From the NCBI GenBank assembly GCA_947561395.2, contig OX387194.1, positions 17,780,048-17,844,047 of the forward strand: a DNA stretch of 64,000 nucleotides, given 5' to 3'. The notes under the pieces are model-generated. The model saw only the letters and a list, made by a program, of their open reading frames with translations. It was not told the origin of the DNA and ran no database searches. The stretch is from Buxus sempervirens (lineage: Eukaryota > Streptophyta > Magnoliopsida > Buxales > Buxaceae). Position numbers and translations under genes: made by a program. Shown here piece after piece: positions 36,188-47,913 of this stretch. Numbering within the stretch: position 1 is the stretch's first letter; every line of letters begins with the position of its first letter.

Positions 36188-36827
36188 CTGCAGGTTCCAA
36201 ACAGGGAGATGATGTGTTATTTCTTTCTGTAAAATTTTATTGTTTGTCCTTCATTCTAACCAAGTTTAATTGTTTGCAGGATTGAACAGTGAAAAGTAAA
36301 AAAGGAAAATGTCTCAGAAGTACAACCGAATCGAGATTCTACCAGAAGGGACTTCCTTCAGGGCTCCAAAATTTTATTTTTTGGGAAACTTTATTATTTC
36401 TTTTTGGGAAAAGAAAAATGTTCATATCTTTTGTATTCCTAAAATACCTGATCATCTAATTTTATTGGGTTTCAGAATAGAAGTTCAAGCCTACTTGTGT
36501 TGATACTGGGCTAACAGAAGAAATGCAAAATTCAGAAATCTATTATGTTCATGCCGGAACAGTTGGATAGGATGTTTTAACATCAATTGGATCAGGGACC
36601 AGTTCATACCAGGCTATACAAGTGTTCAACTCAAGCTAAGGTTTTTGAAGCAAAAATCAGGCATTGATTTGCATTTGCTACAATCAGAACATTGAGATGA
36701 ACATGAAAGCATGTACAGGTGCAAACAGCATGCTAAGTGAAATTGGGTCATCCAAGAACAAGTCAAATCAAGCAAATATAGTTCATGCAGCAGAGACTTT
36801 AAATACACTCAAAGCCAATGACAATGG
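36188..36827. other. Spacer between antisense gene 1 and 3' LTR
   Basis: No coding frame of note. A purine-rich run GTGAAAAGTAAAAAAGGAAAA at about 36290 could be an old polypurine tract but is about 540 bp from the visible LTR start. The true polypurine tract seems lost. Confidence 0.45.
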
Positions 36828-38553
36828 CAAATTTCATCATATAGGCAGTGCCCATATTGTATCTGCGGGCTGGTCGCGCCCGAAATTAGTATACGGGCAT
36901 GCAATGCCCGTATTAAGAATGCGAGAAGCACTTGCCCGCAATGTATATACGGGCGCAAGGTTTTTGTGCGAATTTTATCTTTGCTCGATTTCTGAGCCTT
37001 ATCTGCATCCAAATATCTCTCTAGATAAGCGAATTCATTTATTTATTTATTCGAATTATACTATTTATCCTTGTTGGCCATGGATTGGCATTATCCCTAT
37101 TTTTCAATCCAATCTGGGGGATCATGGTATATCCTTCTGAACCAACCATGCCCCTGGGTTTGCCTATAAATAGAGGGCAGATTCTCAAGCAAAGCGCCAT
37201 TAATTTTGAAGTCTGAAGAGCTCCAAGTGAAGAAAGGAATCCCTGCTGCTCTGCTTGCTCAATCTAGGTAAGTCCCTTTTCCCTTTTATTTTCTATTTTC
37301 AATTCTAGAAGTAATCTAATCTTCTCCATTGCTATAGAATAAAGCCTTCTTATACTTGTATTCCTAAACCTGTCTCCAAGTACCTCAAGAATCCTCTCTA
37401 GCCGTAAAACGTAAAGAGAGAGCTAGGGGAAAGGGGAACAGGTGGATCTCTAGAATAGCACCCCATAATCTGTTGTTCTTATTTTCTGTAGAATAAGGCC
37501 TCTTTTGTGTTTGTATACCCAAACCTATCTCTAAGTATCTCAAGAATCCTCTCTAGCTGTAAAACGTGAAGAAAGAGCTAGGGAAAAAGAGAACAGGTGG
37601 ATACGTAAGGTAAACCTCTATGTGCTCTGATCTGTGAGATATGGCTGCTTTGAATATCCTGTTCATGTTTTAATGGTTTTATGTTGAATCTGAATGAATC
37701 ATATGAATCCATGATGTTTATAGTATGAGACCCTCATTTTTTCTAAAATTTGGATTTTCACATCTTTGCACCTACAGCACTGTTTTCTCGATTTTTGTGA
37801 TAATAGGCTAAGATCCAAGATCTTTCATGATCTATATGATAGGTCTGGATTCAGAAGCCTGAAAATAACTTCTAGGGTTTCATGAGGTGGCTTTTGAGTC
37901 CTTTTTTACTTTTGAGAGAAGACCCTACGGTCTAAGTTCTCCCCTTTTAATGTTCTTCATCAACGTGGGTATGTTTGGTTTTAATTTCTTGATCTTATGT
38001 GAAATTTGGGCTATATCTATGTCCTGGACTGTTCAATTTCAATTCTACAATATTTTATAAAAATAATATTTTTTCTAGATTTCTAGAATTTAACTTGAAG
38101 CCAGATTTTTTAAATTTCACTTTAGATTTGTTTTCTTTATCTTGATTTCAGTCAATCATGAAACCCAAGTAAATGGTTCTTGTTTTCATAAGAAGGGCCC
38201 AGAATTAATTAGATCATTCACATAGAAAAAGCCATACATTCTTTTATTTTTCTTTCACTTTTGTTTTGATAAGAAAGCCTTTTTTCCTTTGAAAAACATG
38301 AACAATGCCTGGCAACCACCTTGTGTGGATGAATATGGGTGCCTAACACCTTCTCCTATTCATAACCTAATCCCCTTACCCATCTCTGGATGTTTTTTTT
38401 AATAGGGTTATTTTTACCCTAAATTGGCCTTTTTGTGCTTATTTGAGATTTTGGTGTCTATTCACACCTAGAAATAATGGTGGCAACTCTTTGTTTTTAA
38501 CCAATCCCGTGTGATGATTAGGAAGTCATTAAATTGATTTTCCATGTCTCACA
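36828..38553 (+). repeat. 3' LTR of the Tat/Ogre-like element, left end missing
   Basis: It matches the 5' LTR from AAATTTCATCATATAGGCAG onward to TGTCTCACA, but nothing like the first 80 or so bases of the 5' LTR precedes it. Palindromes lie at 36849-36960, TATA at 37165-37172 and donor at 37268. Near identity over 1.7 kb was judged by eye. Confidence 0.9.
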
Positions 38554-39240
38554 GTCGCCCATAAGTCGTACGGTGGTATAGCATATCGTTTATGGTCATC
38601 TCAAACGCGTATCCTTCTTTGTGAGTCCTACAATGATACTGAGATCACAAACACTTATTGTAAGCACCTCATTTTTGCACTCCCAGAAGAGCCGAAAATG
38701 TAAAACCCTAGGCATAAAGTCAAACCCTAAGGGGTGAAAATTTGACTTTTTGATCAAATGATAATTGGCCACCTTGCTTTATCTTAATGGATAGAGAATT
38801 TTGACACGGTTCCAACGCAACTGAGTTTGCTGGAATCGAAGTCCGGATGAAGGATCTATGGGCCAGTCAAACTTGAGGGGGAGCCGAAAGTTGACTTTTT
38901 GCCGAACCCCGAGCCAGGTGCTTAGCCCTATGTCATTGGATAAAGGGCTCCGATACGGTTCTAACGCAACTAAGTTTGCCCAAATCGGTGTCCGGATGAA
39001 GAAGATATAAGCTATCGAAGTTTCCGAGCAGCAAAACCCAAAAAGCTACACACCTAGCAAAAGGCTGCACACGTGGCGAGTGGCGCAGGAAAATATCTCG
39101 GGGGGCAATCTTTAAATATCCAAACATGTCAAATATCTCAGGGATCAAATCAAAAATTTGCAGGGACCAAATCTGCTAATATTCAAGTGTATCGGATGAA
39201 TTTGCAAAAATCCAGGGACTAAATCTGTAAATATCCGATT

Positions 39241-39487
39241 TGTATCCGACATTAAATGTCGGATACACACTCTTCTCTTTATATCCGGACTCAAATGTTG
39301 GATACAAAAGATTTTCTAGCGAGATTCGCGCCGATTCCCTGACAAATTCACGGCGAAATTGAATTTTCAAAATTATTATGTCTTGTATCCGACATTTAAT
39401 GTCGGATACAAGTAAAGCCTAGTGTATCCGGCCTTGGAGGACGGATACACATGGAATATAGTGTATCCGGCCTCCAAGGCCGGATAC
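39241..39487. repeat. Series of near-perfect palindromes just upstream of TATA
   Basis: Four strong hairpins: TGTATCCGACAT with 3-nt loop (39241-39267), CTTGTATCCGACAT with 3-nt loop (39382-39412, 14-bp perfect arms), GTGTATCCG...CGGATACAC (39422-39450) and GTATCCGGCCT with 3-nt loop (39463-39487, 11-bp perfect arms). A fifth weaker pair lies near 39280-39305. The last ends 12 bp before the TATA box. Confidence 0.95.
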
Positions 39488-40782
39488 CATATGTTTGTCT
39501 ATAAAAGGGGCAGCACCCCCTCTTGCCCGAGGTTGGCTCCTTTTGCTGGTTTGTAGCTTTCTTCCCCCACCTGTTTTGGTGCGAACCTCCCTCTTCTCAG
39601 CTCCCTTAGCCCCCATTGCCTTCCCACTCTCTTCCAAGACCATCCCACCCTTGTTTCCTTCTTCTTCTTCACTTTCTTAATCAAACTAAAGGAGGTTTGT
39701 TGCTGTTGGAGTAATGCCTGTGCACCAAGGGACTTTCTGGCTGCTGTCCAGCTACAAGGAGGTGTTTCCACACTGCTCCAAAGCTCAAAAACCACCAGGT
39801 GAGGTTCCTCGCCACTTTGTATTACACATATATTAAAATGAGAATTTTCTGAAATGTTTTTTAGTTGGTCTTCTCCCCTAGCATGAATCTGTTTTAAGAT
39901 CTGTATTTCATGAGTATTCTTTCATTTTTTTTGGTAGCATGGAGGTTTCCAAAGGTGAGGGAGACCCATGCACGACCCCATGGGAAGATGGGAAGCTTGG
40001 TCATTCCATGTTAGGCCACCAAGTTTGCTGTTGGGAGATCCTTGGTGATTCAATAAAGGGGAGCTTGTTCCTCTATCACTTCATCCAATGTACCCCTATA
40101 TTAAACCCCCACTTCCCTTCTTGATTTCTTTTTTTTTTCTTCTTCTCTCTCACTTTTTCTCACAATTTTTCTGGGAATTTTCTCTGCTGGCCGTACCTCT
40201 CTTTGTTTGCTGTTCTTGATGGTAGTTATAGCAAGCATGTAATCTCTGCTTGTTAGTGTCTTTCCCCCTTTATTTTGCTGCTGTTGGAAATGCCAAGCAG
40301 GGTCCCTCCTTCCCTTAACTTGCTGTTTTGCTGTGTCTAACATGCTTCCCTTACCCTTCTAATCTACTGTCTTTACAAATGAATGCATGCTCCCATCCCC
40401 CTGTAACTTGCTGTATTTTTTCTTTGGTATGGACGCGTGTTCCCCCTCCCGGCTTGCTGTTTTTTTATATATGTATAGCATGGTGAGCCATCGTCATGCT
40501 CCCCGTACTGTGATCCAGTTGAGTTGCTGCTGGAGACAGTAGCAAACTTTCACTATTTGCTGCTGTCCCAGCAGGCCTGAAGCCTAAGACCAAGCCCAGC
40601 CCATCAGCCCATTACATGCATGCACCCCTCCCCCTAACATCCATGTATTTCCAGCCCCTATTACATGTTAAACCCCCATTTAGTCGACGCTGTGCCTTTA
40701 CCTACAGCAGGTTTTTTTTTTAATATTATCTCTTAATAGTGCATGCATGAGGTGCCTTTATTTTATTGGATCATTGTGAATA

Positions 40783-40786
<4 letters not shown>

Positions 40787-40814
<28 letters not shown>
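40787..40814. repeat. Poly-C tract of 28 nt in solo LTR
   Basis: Uninterrupted C run following TATGTG. Length may be affected by sequencing. Confidence 0.95.
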
Positions 40815-43800
40815 ACCATTTGCTGTTTTGATCCTGGACCATGTCCCCACACCCGCAGACCCCTGTGGTGGCCCATGTGAGCTGCTGCTGTAGGCAGCAG
40901 CAGTACCCCTATCCCTTTTCATGCTATCTCCACCATGAGCATGAACCCCTTTACCCCCCTTTATTTTTGCTGTTTGAGCCTTCCCAAAACCCTTGTTGCT
41001 AGCTGCTGTCCCAAGATCCCCAGCAGGCCAACCCAAGTGCCTAGGTTTTCCCCAAGTTTATTCCTTTAACCCAGGAAAGCATGCTCCCCTCCCCCTCTGT
41101 CTTCGCTGATTTCTAGCATGCATAAAACCACCTGGGGTAGCATCTGTCTTAGCAAGATTGGCTATCAACTTGCCTCCCTAGGATGACCCCAAGGCCTATG
41201 TGTGAAGGTAAACCCTCCCCCACCTACCCTATGCAACCCTCACTCACTTGGCAATGTCTAATCCCTTCATATTAACTGCTTTTTTTTTATTGCTGCTGTT
41301 CCACGCTTTACAGCATGCTGATTTTGTGATTAATCTACATAGCATGGAGACCTAGCCGATTGACTTTGAGTGCTTGTTGGTTAGTAGCCCAGAAGTGCCC
41401 AGGTAGGGGTGCCAAGGCCCCTACCTTATTGCTATATGGTGTTGAGAAGAAGTGAGGAGGCAACAGCTATATGACCTCCTTCTTCCCACTTGCTGTAGTT
41501 AAGAAACCCCCTAGGAAGGCCATGAAACCATCCTAATTGCAAAGCCCTGAAAAGGTGCCATTTTAAGGTGATCCGACAACTCAGGTCGGATCACCTAGGG
41601 CTTGTGTGTAGCCAACAAGTAATGTCGGCTACATGGTAGAAATGCCATTTTGGAATATCTTGTGATCTTTGCCATGTTTGAATGATATTTCCAACCAAAC
41701 TTGATGAACCAGTAGGGTTTCCGGGTCACCCAGAGACCCAACATGGGACATGGACCGCCGATCTAGCGCGGTACATCAGTGGGCATTCCAACGGGGCCCA
41801 CCAAGCCCAACAAACCCTGAAGCATGAAAATAAGCAACTTAAGCAATCCAACCCAACCGGGCGGGCCAAACCCAATGCGGCCCACCCGAACTTGATTTGT
41901 GGAATGTAATGTGTGATAGATAGCATGGTTTGGCCGAGACCAAGGGCTAGGGCCTATCAGACCCGCCAAGCCCATTAACCGAACCGAGTAAGGGTGCAAT
42001 CCCTAAGCTTCAAGGAATTTGGGCTTTCAAGCCCAAAAATTGACCACGGGCCCCAAGCCCAATGTCTAGGGAACTTTGGCAAATTTAAACAAGATAATCT
42101 AAAAATACTTTGGCAACCATCATGGGGCCCACCCAGGGTCCCGCATACCAATGCCGACCCACTTTTGCATGAAAATCACTTAAAACCCTAACTTGAACAG
42201 ATAATTAAAATCAATTCATTTAACTTAAGCCCAAAGGGCCTCCTAGGACTAGACAGAGGCCCACCAAGGGTACTTGGGCTTGACTAAGCCCACCAAAGAC
42301 ACCGTGGACCTTCCAATGGGGCCCACCCAATCAGACTCAGATCACCTAATTAAGCAAGATAAAAGCAATTAAAGGGACCCACACCACTCAGGTGGTCCTG
42401 CCAGACTCAACCAAATGACATGCTGGAATAGGAATCGGGTGAGAACCAAAGTGAGTTGACTTAAACCAGGGAACCCACGGGACCCGTCATCTGACGGGGT
42501 GGTCTGGGTGTCTACGGACTTCCCCAGACCGCAACCGAGACCTTTCTCAGAATCTCAAGCCGCAGACCAGCCCAATGGACAAGATTAGGCACCCAGGTGT
42601 CCGCCTGCACCCCATCAGGCGGTGGCGACTCCCTTTTTCCCCGTTTTACCCTCCCAGAGGCACGCAAATCCATGCGCCCCGCTGTGCGACCCCGCACACA
42701 CTTATTTCTGATGTTGTTCACATGCAGGATGCATGTATTGGAATGTTATGGTTGGATGTGACTGTTTAGTACATCCAGGATTTATATTGGATTCTATTAT
42801 TGATTTCTGAATCATGATCTTGATATACTTTATCTGTTCACAAATACTTAAACTGTTTTACATGCTGATTTGTGTTCCATGATCGATATGAATGTTTATA
42901 CGAGCCTGTTTACTCAAAATTGCTTATTCGAGCATGAAAATCTATTTTATTGATTATGAACTGTTTATAGCATGCATGTGTTGTCTACTGAAATATTTGT
43001 ATCTCACCCTACTTCTTTATGTTATTTTCAGCTAATATGCGAGAGGGGGATCATAGTGGTGATTACCAGAGTGATCTTGTGGGCTATACTCCGGAGGATT
43101 ATTTCTACCCATATTTGATTTGAGGTTGAGGATAGATGATATTTTTATGGAGTTATTTGATAGTTGATCCTTTTATATTCGGTTTTAATATATCTGAGAG
43201 ATTGAGAGTTTAGTACCTTTTTATACCAGACTTGAACCCGTTGACTTGGATTGGATTATTTATTTTATGATGATGTTAGGCTACACTTCCGCACAATAAT
43301 GTTTTCCGCACTCTGATAGATATTGAATAAAGGATTATTTAACTTTTCAGTCTGGTTATTTATTGATTATTATTTGATATGGGCCAGTAGCATCTCAAAT
43401 TCGGTTGTTGGGCTGAATTCGGGTTGTTACAGTGACGAACCGGATTTAGGTCAAGGTCGGTTTTTCATTGACCCAGCTTTGGGGCGTTACAATCTAAGTG
43501 TGAGTATAATATTATGGTGGATGCTAGTTGATTATTTGTGTAAGCCAAACGTAGTTGGCGCCCAGTCCCTATTTCATAATCAGGTGCGGCTATTGCTATT
43601 GAGTCCAAAATTTTCAGGTTGCTCTCCTTTGATACCAACCCATGCAACCTTGATAAACCTTAGCAATATGTTGTAGGGGCTTTTTAAGTGAATTCCTTCT
43701 TCCAAGTTAATATGGGGCAAACCACCAGTAGATAATCTGGTTGGGTTTCGGTTTTCAGCGATGATGTAATTTAAGTCTAATTCACTAAATTTGGTCGATT

Positions 43801-45330
43801 CATTACCAGATTTGCCAATAACAATCATGTGCGGCAGATTTGTCTTTTGAGTATCACTAAATTTCTAGCTTGCTAATCCTATCGAATTGAGTTAATCTAG
43901 GTTCATTTGGCGTCCAAGTGTTAGTAGAAACCTATAAGGGATAATTTAACAATAAGGATTTAGAATTAACTGGTATTGGGATAAATAATTAGAAATTAGC
44001 AAATCTGAAATTATACATTAAGAGAATTGGTAATTTAGGAAACCCTTGAGATAATTTAACCGCATTGTAGTAGCTGTAATTATGGCATGACCTAAATATT
44101 ATTCTGAATATGTTTTCTTAATAAGTCACTAGTTATATTCTGTGGGTTGTAAATTGAAAGGAAATTGATGAAATGAGTAAGTTAAGAGCTGTTATTTTTG
44201 TTTTGTGTTTAATCAGAAGTTTCAATGCTGGATTTATTTTCTAAATAATGTGTTTAACTTAAGAAACTCCAGATTTGAAGTGTTATCTATTTTAGTGGAA
44301 TTGTATTGAAATTATTGTGCTGAGCTAGATTTGAATATATTGATTGTTTCACGAAGGCTTTAATTGAGTACTGTCTGCATATCGAGAGTTGGTATTGCAA
44401 TTGCATATTATGCTTGATCACACTTGTCTGTATGTTGCTTTATTCGACGAATTACTTTTGGTTTGAATTGAGACCTTTGTTTATTTGTTGGTTTAATTTT
44501 AAGCTATTTATGGCTTAGCTCGTTATAAATCCATAATTTAGCTAGTAAGTGAAGTCCGTCTAATTTGTTTGGTTAAAGTCTAGCTTCCTTCATGCATTTC
44601 CTTTATATGGAGAAGCCTTCCATGAGGGAAGTGCTGCAAATCAAATTACCCTAGTGTGTTTCCTCCATATAAAGAGGCCTTCCATGAGGGAAGTGCTGCA
44701 GCAGCTCCCCTTCCACCCCAAAGGGGCTGAGGTTTATTATTGACGGCAGATTTGTCAGTGCAACAATGGTTCTCAAATTGGAATGTTATCCCTTTCCACC
44801 CTAACGAGGGTGAGGTATTGTGATTTCCACCGAGAGACGATGATATTGGAATCAGTTATTGTAGAGGCATCAAATTATGCAGAGGCATCAGTTTTGGTAA
44901 AGGTTCCCAGACTGGAACTATTTGGAGCTAGAACTTAACCTTACAAATTGGTTAAATTTCACGAGTCCCACCGTACTATGTGGTTTGATATTGCTTTGCC
45001 GAATTAATCGGATTATCTGTGGTTAATCGCCGAGTTATATTTTTAATCGTGCATGTTTTAGAAATAAAATAAAATGAATTGAGTATGCATGTGCTACTTG
45101 CTGACATATTCGTATCTCACCCGTTTTGTTTTGTTTTCAGATCTCGGAAAAGACGTTACCGACGGGTATATGCTTGGCTCAGGTGAGTTGGGGAATTTTC
45201 GTTGACTCTGATTATATTATTGTTTATTTCATGCTTTCCTTCACTCTGATATAGCGATCCTGTGTAGAAAATTAACCCTTCGGAGACAAGTTATGGTTTA
45301 TTTCATGTAACCCGGATCCGGGGCATTACA

Positions 45331-47913
45331 CTCCATTCACATCGATGCCCATCATTGCAGTGTATGCAATGACTGGGCTATGACTACCATTATGCTCATC
45401 CATCTCAACACATCTAACCCACTCTGCGAATGGATCCTCCTTACCAACTTCATTACTGAATAACACATCTAAAGGATCCTTCACAGTCGTAGCGGTGGTG
45501 CGCTGCTTTATCTCTAACTGCCTCGTCCTTAGCCTCATGTTGTAATGGCAGAAGACCAACTTCTATAACCTCTGATATGCTAGCCGATTCCTTTGCTTCA
45601 TATGCATGAGTGCAAATGTACTCCAATTGCGCTCAAAAGCAAAAGAGGATGCTGTCTGAGCCAATATTCGACATGCTAGCTTCCTCATTGTGGGGGCATT
45701 TGTGTCATACATCGCCCACCATTCACCTGGATTTACAAATAAAAAATATTAACATTTTTTGAGAAATTAGAAATTTAAAATATTAATATTCATAATCCCT
45801 TGTCACTTACACCCCATCATCTGCGTCCTCGATGCAATCGCCGTAGTCAAACCGAACGAGCCCATCACATCTCTAAATTGTATCAACTGGTAGTAGAATA
45901 ATTTGAAAGGGTTAATACTTAATATAACTATTAAGAAGAAGTGATATGCATAACATAAGTCAAGTTAAATGCTACGGCCCTACCTCGTTTCCAAATTCCC
46001 CAACTGATTCTGAATAGGGCCCCAACTTCATGAAGACCTGGTGGACCGAAGCGCAAAGGTCGCTGTGTGTGCCAAGGTTCTCCTTATAATGATACTTTGG
46101 ATTCAAATAATATGCTACATTGACGATCACAAGAAAAAACATTAGTATAATAATTAAAATATAATTATAAACATGATTGAACATAAATGATTCAAATAGA
46201 ATTATAATTATACCTGTTGAATGCAGAGGATGAGCTAGCGACTTGAACCATCTATCCTTAACAATCTTGAGTACCCACTGATATGATTTGGGTGCAGCGG
46301 CCTTAATCTGAGATTTCATCACCGCCATACACTTATATATGGATCCTACCGTAGAATAGGCATCTGTGTCAAGTATCCTCAGTACACAGTATATGGGCTG
46401 TAGTATATCAATCAACTCTCGCACATGCTTTCAAAAAGTGCTGGACAAAACAATGTCCTCTACTCTCCTCCCCATATCTTTGCAACTCTAAGCACATCTC
46501 GTCCAATCCTCGCTAGTAAATAGAGATCTCAATCCCTGCCTGTGGCTTAGAATACTCTCCAATGCAATATAGTTCGTTCCTAATCCGGTAATCCCTAGCC
46601 GAATTATGTCCCCACCACATCTCTCTCTCATCTTCGCTAGTACATAATTGTGGTTGTACACAAATGTGGTGAGTGCTCGTGCATCCCTCAATGTCGTAAG
46701 CACATTGCTTCTCTTGCCAATCTCCTCTAGCATCAATTCAATGCAATGTGCAGAACAAGGCACCCAATAGAGGTTATACCGCGCCTCTAATGTCTCGTCA
46801 GCTTTCTTGAATGCACTGGCACTATCTGTCACAATCTGAACCACGTGCTCAGGGCCAACCTCCTCTATCACCCTCTCTAATAAGACAGTAATATAGGGCG
46901 CATCCTTGATATTGTGTGATGCGTCAACAAATCTCAAGAACACTGCCCTGCCTCTACAATACACAATGAAATTAATGATGGATAGTTTAGTAGGACCTGT
47001 CCATCCATCACACATGATGGTAACTCCAAACTGCTGCCAATGGGGTTGTAAGGATGTAATAAAATCTCTCATCTCTACCTCCTCCTCATCCGAGTACATA
47101 CCCATAATCTCCCGAGGCGTAGGAGGCAAGACTCCCTGACCCAACTCCTGGATAGCATCAACCATGTTCTTGAAATGTGGGCTCGCTGCTGCATTCGCTG
47201 GAATGTGATTGAAGATAAAAAAAATTTTGGATATGAATTTCCCCATCTTCTGCCTGACATTGCCCTTGCTCCACATTTCCTTCAATCTCTTCTGCTTGCC
47301 ACCAGCTGAACGCCACATACTCGGCTCCATAGGATAATCGGGCATCCTGGTGCTCTAAGAACAAGTGAGTCCAGGACCAGCCCCAGCCCTATGTCTAGGA
47401 GCATCAACATCAGCTGCATCTGCATCTCCTCTAGAGGTACCACCACTGTGAAATCCGTACCTCCCAGTCTCTCTCCTCTCAAACTCAGATTGCAAAGATG
47501 CGCACTGAGACTCTGAATGCTGCCCTCTCTGCCTCTATCACTATATCGTCTGGGTACACGGTGTCACCATCATCATCATCATCAGCCACAGAGGGTCGGA
47601 AAGGCTCTGCCAATCTACGTCTAACCTCCTCCCATGCATGCCTCTTCTCCTCCCTAGATGCACTCCTTAACTCTAAGTGCTCTATCATCTGCTTCTTAAC
47701 CTCTGGAGGGACTCGAGGACAGTTGGCCACATTCTTGTAGCCGTGCGCCAAATGCTGCTTCAACTGTGATACTCCACCACCCTTTATGATTTGCTAGCAA
47801 TAGTTGCAGACAGTCTTATTTCTGTCTCCCTCGAATCTGGTGCCATGGGCCCAGCCAATATCCTGCCTCCTGCCACTAGGGTGGTCCCCTCCACTACCAC
47901 TGCCAGATGCCAT
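45331..47913 (-). pseudogene. hAT transposase, N-terminal and core parts
   Basis: Starts M-A-S-G-S-G-S-G-G at 47913. A BED-type zinc finger follows (C-N-Y-C, then L-K-Q-H-L-A-H-G) but a TAG stop splits it near 47792. A DUF659-like core (46488-47345) shows M-C-D-G-W-T-G-P-T, D-S-A-S-A-F and W-V-P-C-S-A-H-C-I-E. Two more stops occur between 46488 and 46424. Introns separate L-N-P-K-Y-H-Y (about 46100) from the C-terminal hATC dimerisation domain (R-K-L-A-C-R-I-L-A-Q-T, F-E-R-N-W-S-T-F, 45580-45740). The frame runs to the LTR junction at 45331 and resumes at 15604. It is inactive by its stops alone. Confidence 0.88.

Larger units (their letters stand above)
18949..38553 (+). mobile_element. Tat/Ogre-like Ty3/gypsy retrotransposon, 19.6 kb, TSD GTCGC
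   Basis: Perfect target duplications GTCGC lie at 18944-18948 and 38554-38558. Order: 5' LTR, primer binding site, 2.4-kb untranslated leader with a tandem array, gag, protease, reverse transcriptase, RNase H, a second RNase H, integrase, a 6-kb region with two antisense genes, 3' LTR. Two RNase H domains and a very large size place it in the Tat/Ogre lineage. All pol genes carry stops or frameshifts, so it cannot act on its own. The LTRs differ at a few positions per hundred by eye, so the insertion is old but not ancient. The 3' LTR lacks about 80 bp at its left end. Confidence 0.93.
38659..42700 (+). mobile_element. Solo LTR of a Tat/Ogre-type family, TSD CTTAT
   Basis: Starts TGTAAGCACC at 38659 and ends CCGCACACA at 42700, flanked by a perfect CTTAT (38654-38658 and 42701-42705). 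It is 4042 bp with no coding frame. The features are those of the Tat-type LTRs: a palindrome cluster, a TATA box (TATAAAAG) at 39500-39507, a donor CAG/GTGAGG at 39799 and GGTGGCGACTCC near the right end. The stretch from about 40370 to 41500 is rich in CCCCTCCC and TTGCTGTTTT motifs. Confidence 0.9.
17425..43491 (+). mobile_element. Solo LTR of gypsy family A, TSD ATCTA, split by two later insertions
   Basis: It starts TGTAAGACCCCG at 17425 and ends GGGGCGTTACA at 43491. Flanks are a perfect ATCTA (17420-17424 and 43492-43496). Removing the elements at 18949-38553 and 38659-42700 with one target copy each leaves about 2.41 kb, close to the intact relative at 56044-58530 (2.49 kb). It has a TATA box at 17671-17678, a donor GTAGGTAGCA at 17911, a TTTTCAG acceptor at 43030-43031 and a short frame ending P-E-D-Y-F-Y-P-Y-L-I-stop near 43090-43118. 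Confidence 0.93.
15610..45330 (+). mobile_element. Solo LTR of gypsy family A inserted in the hAT, itself interrupted
   Basis: The left end is TGTAAAATCC at 15610 and the right end is GGGGCATTACA at 45330, matching family A termini. Flanks are CTGCA (15605-15609) and CTCCA (45331-45335), a 5-bp target duplication with one difference. Exclusion of the inner insertion (17420-43491) leaves about 3.65 kb without coding capacity. The outer halves are 15610-17419 and 43492-45330. A splice-donor-like GCAAGTAG lies at 16493 and the acceptor TTTTCAG at 45139-45140. A direct repeat with CCTTCCATGAGGGAAGTGCT occurs near 44615 and 44675. Confidence 0.82.

Noticed and set aside
43425-43440. GGGTTGTTACA near 43436 as the end of the inner solo LTR
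   Set aside because: The next terminus at 43491 is followed by ATCTA, which matches the left flank; GTGAC after 43436 does not.
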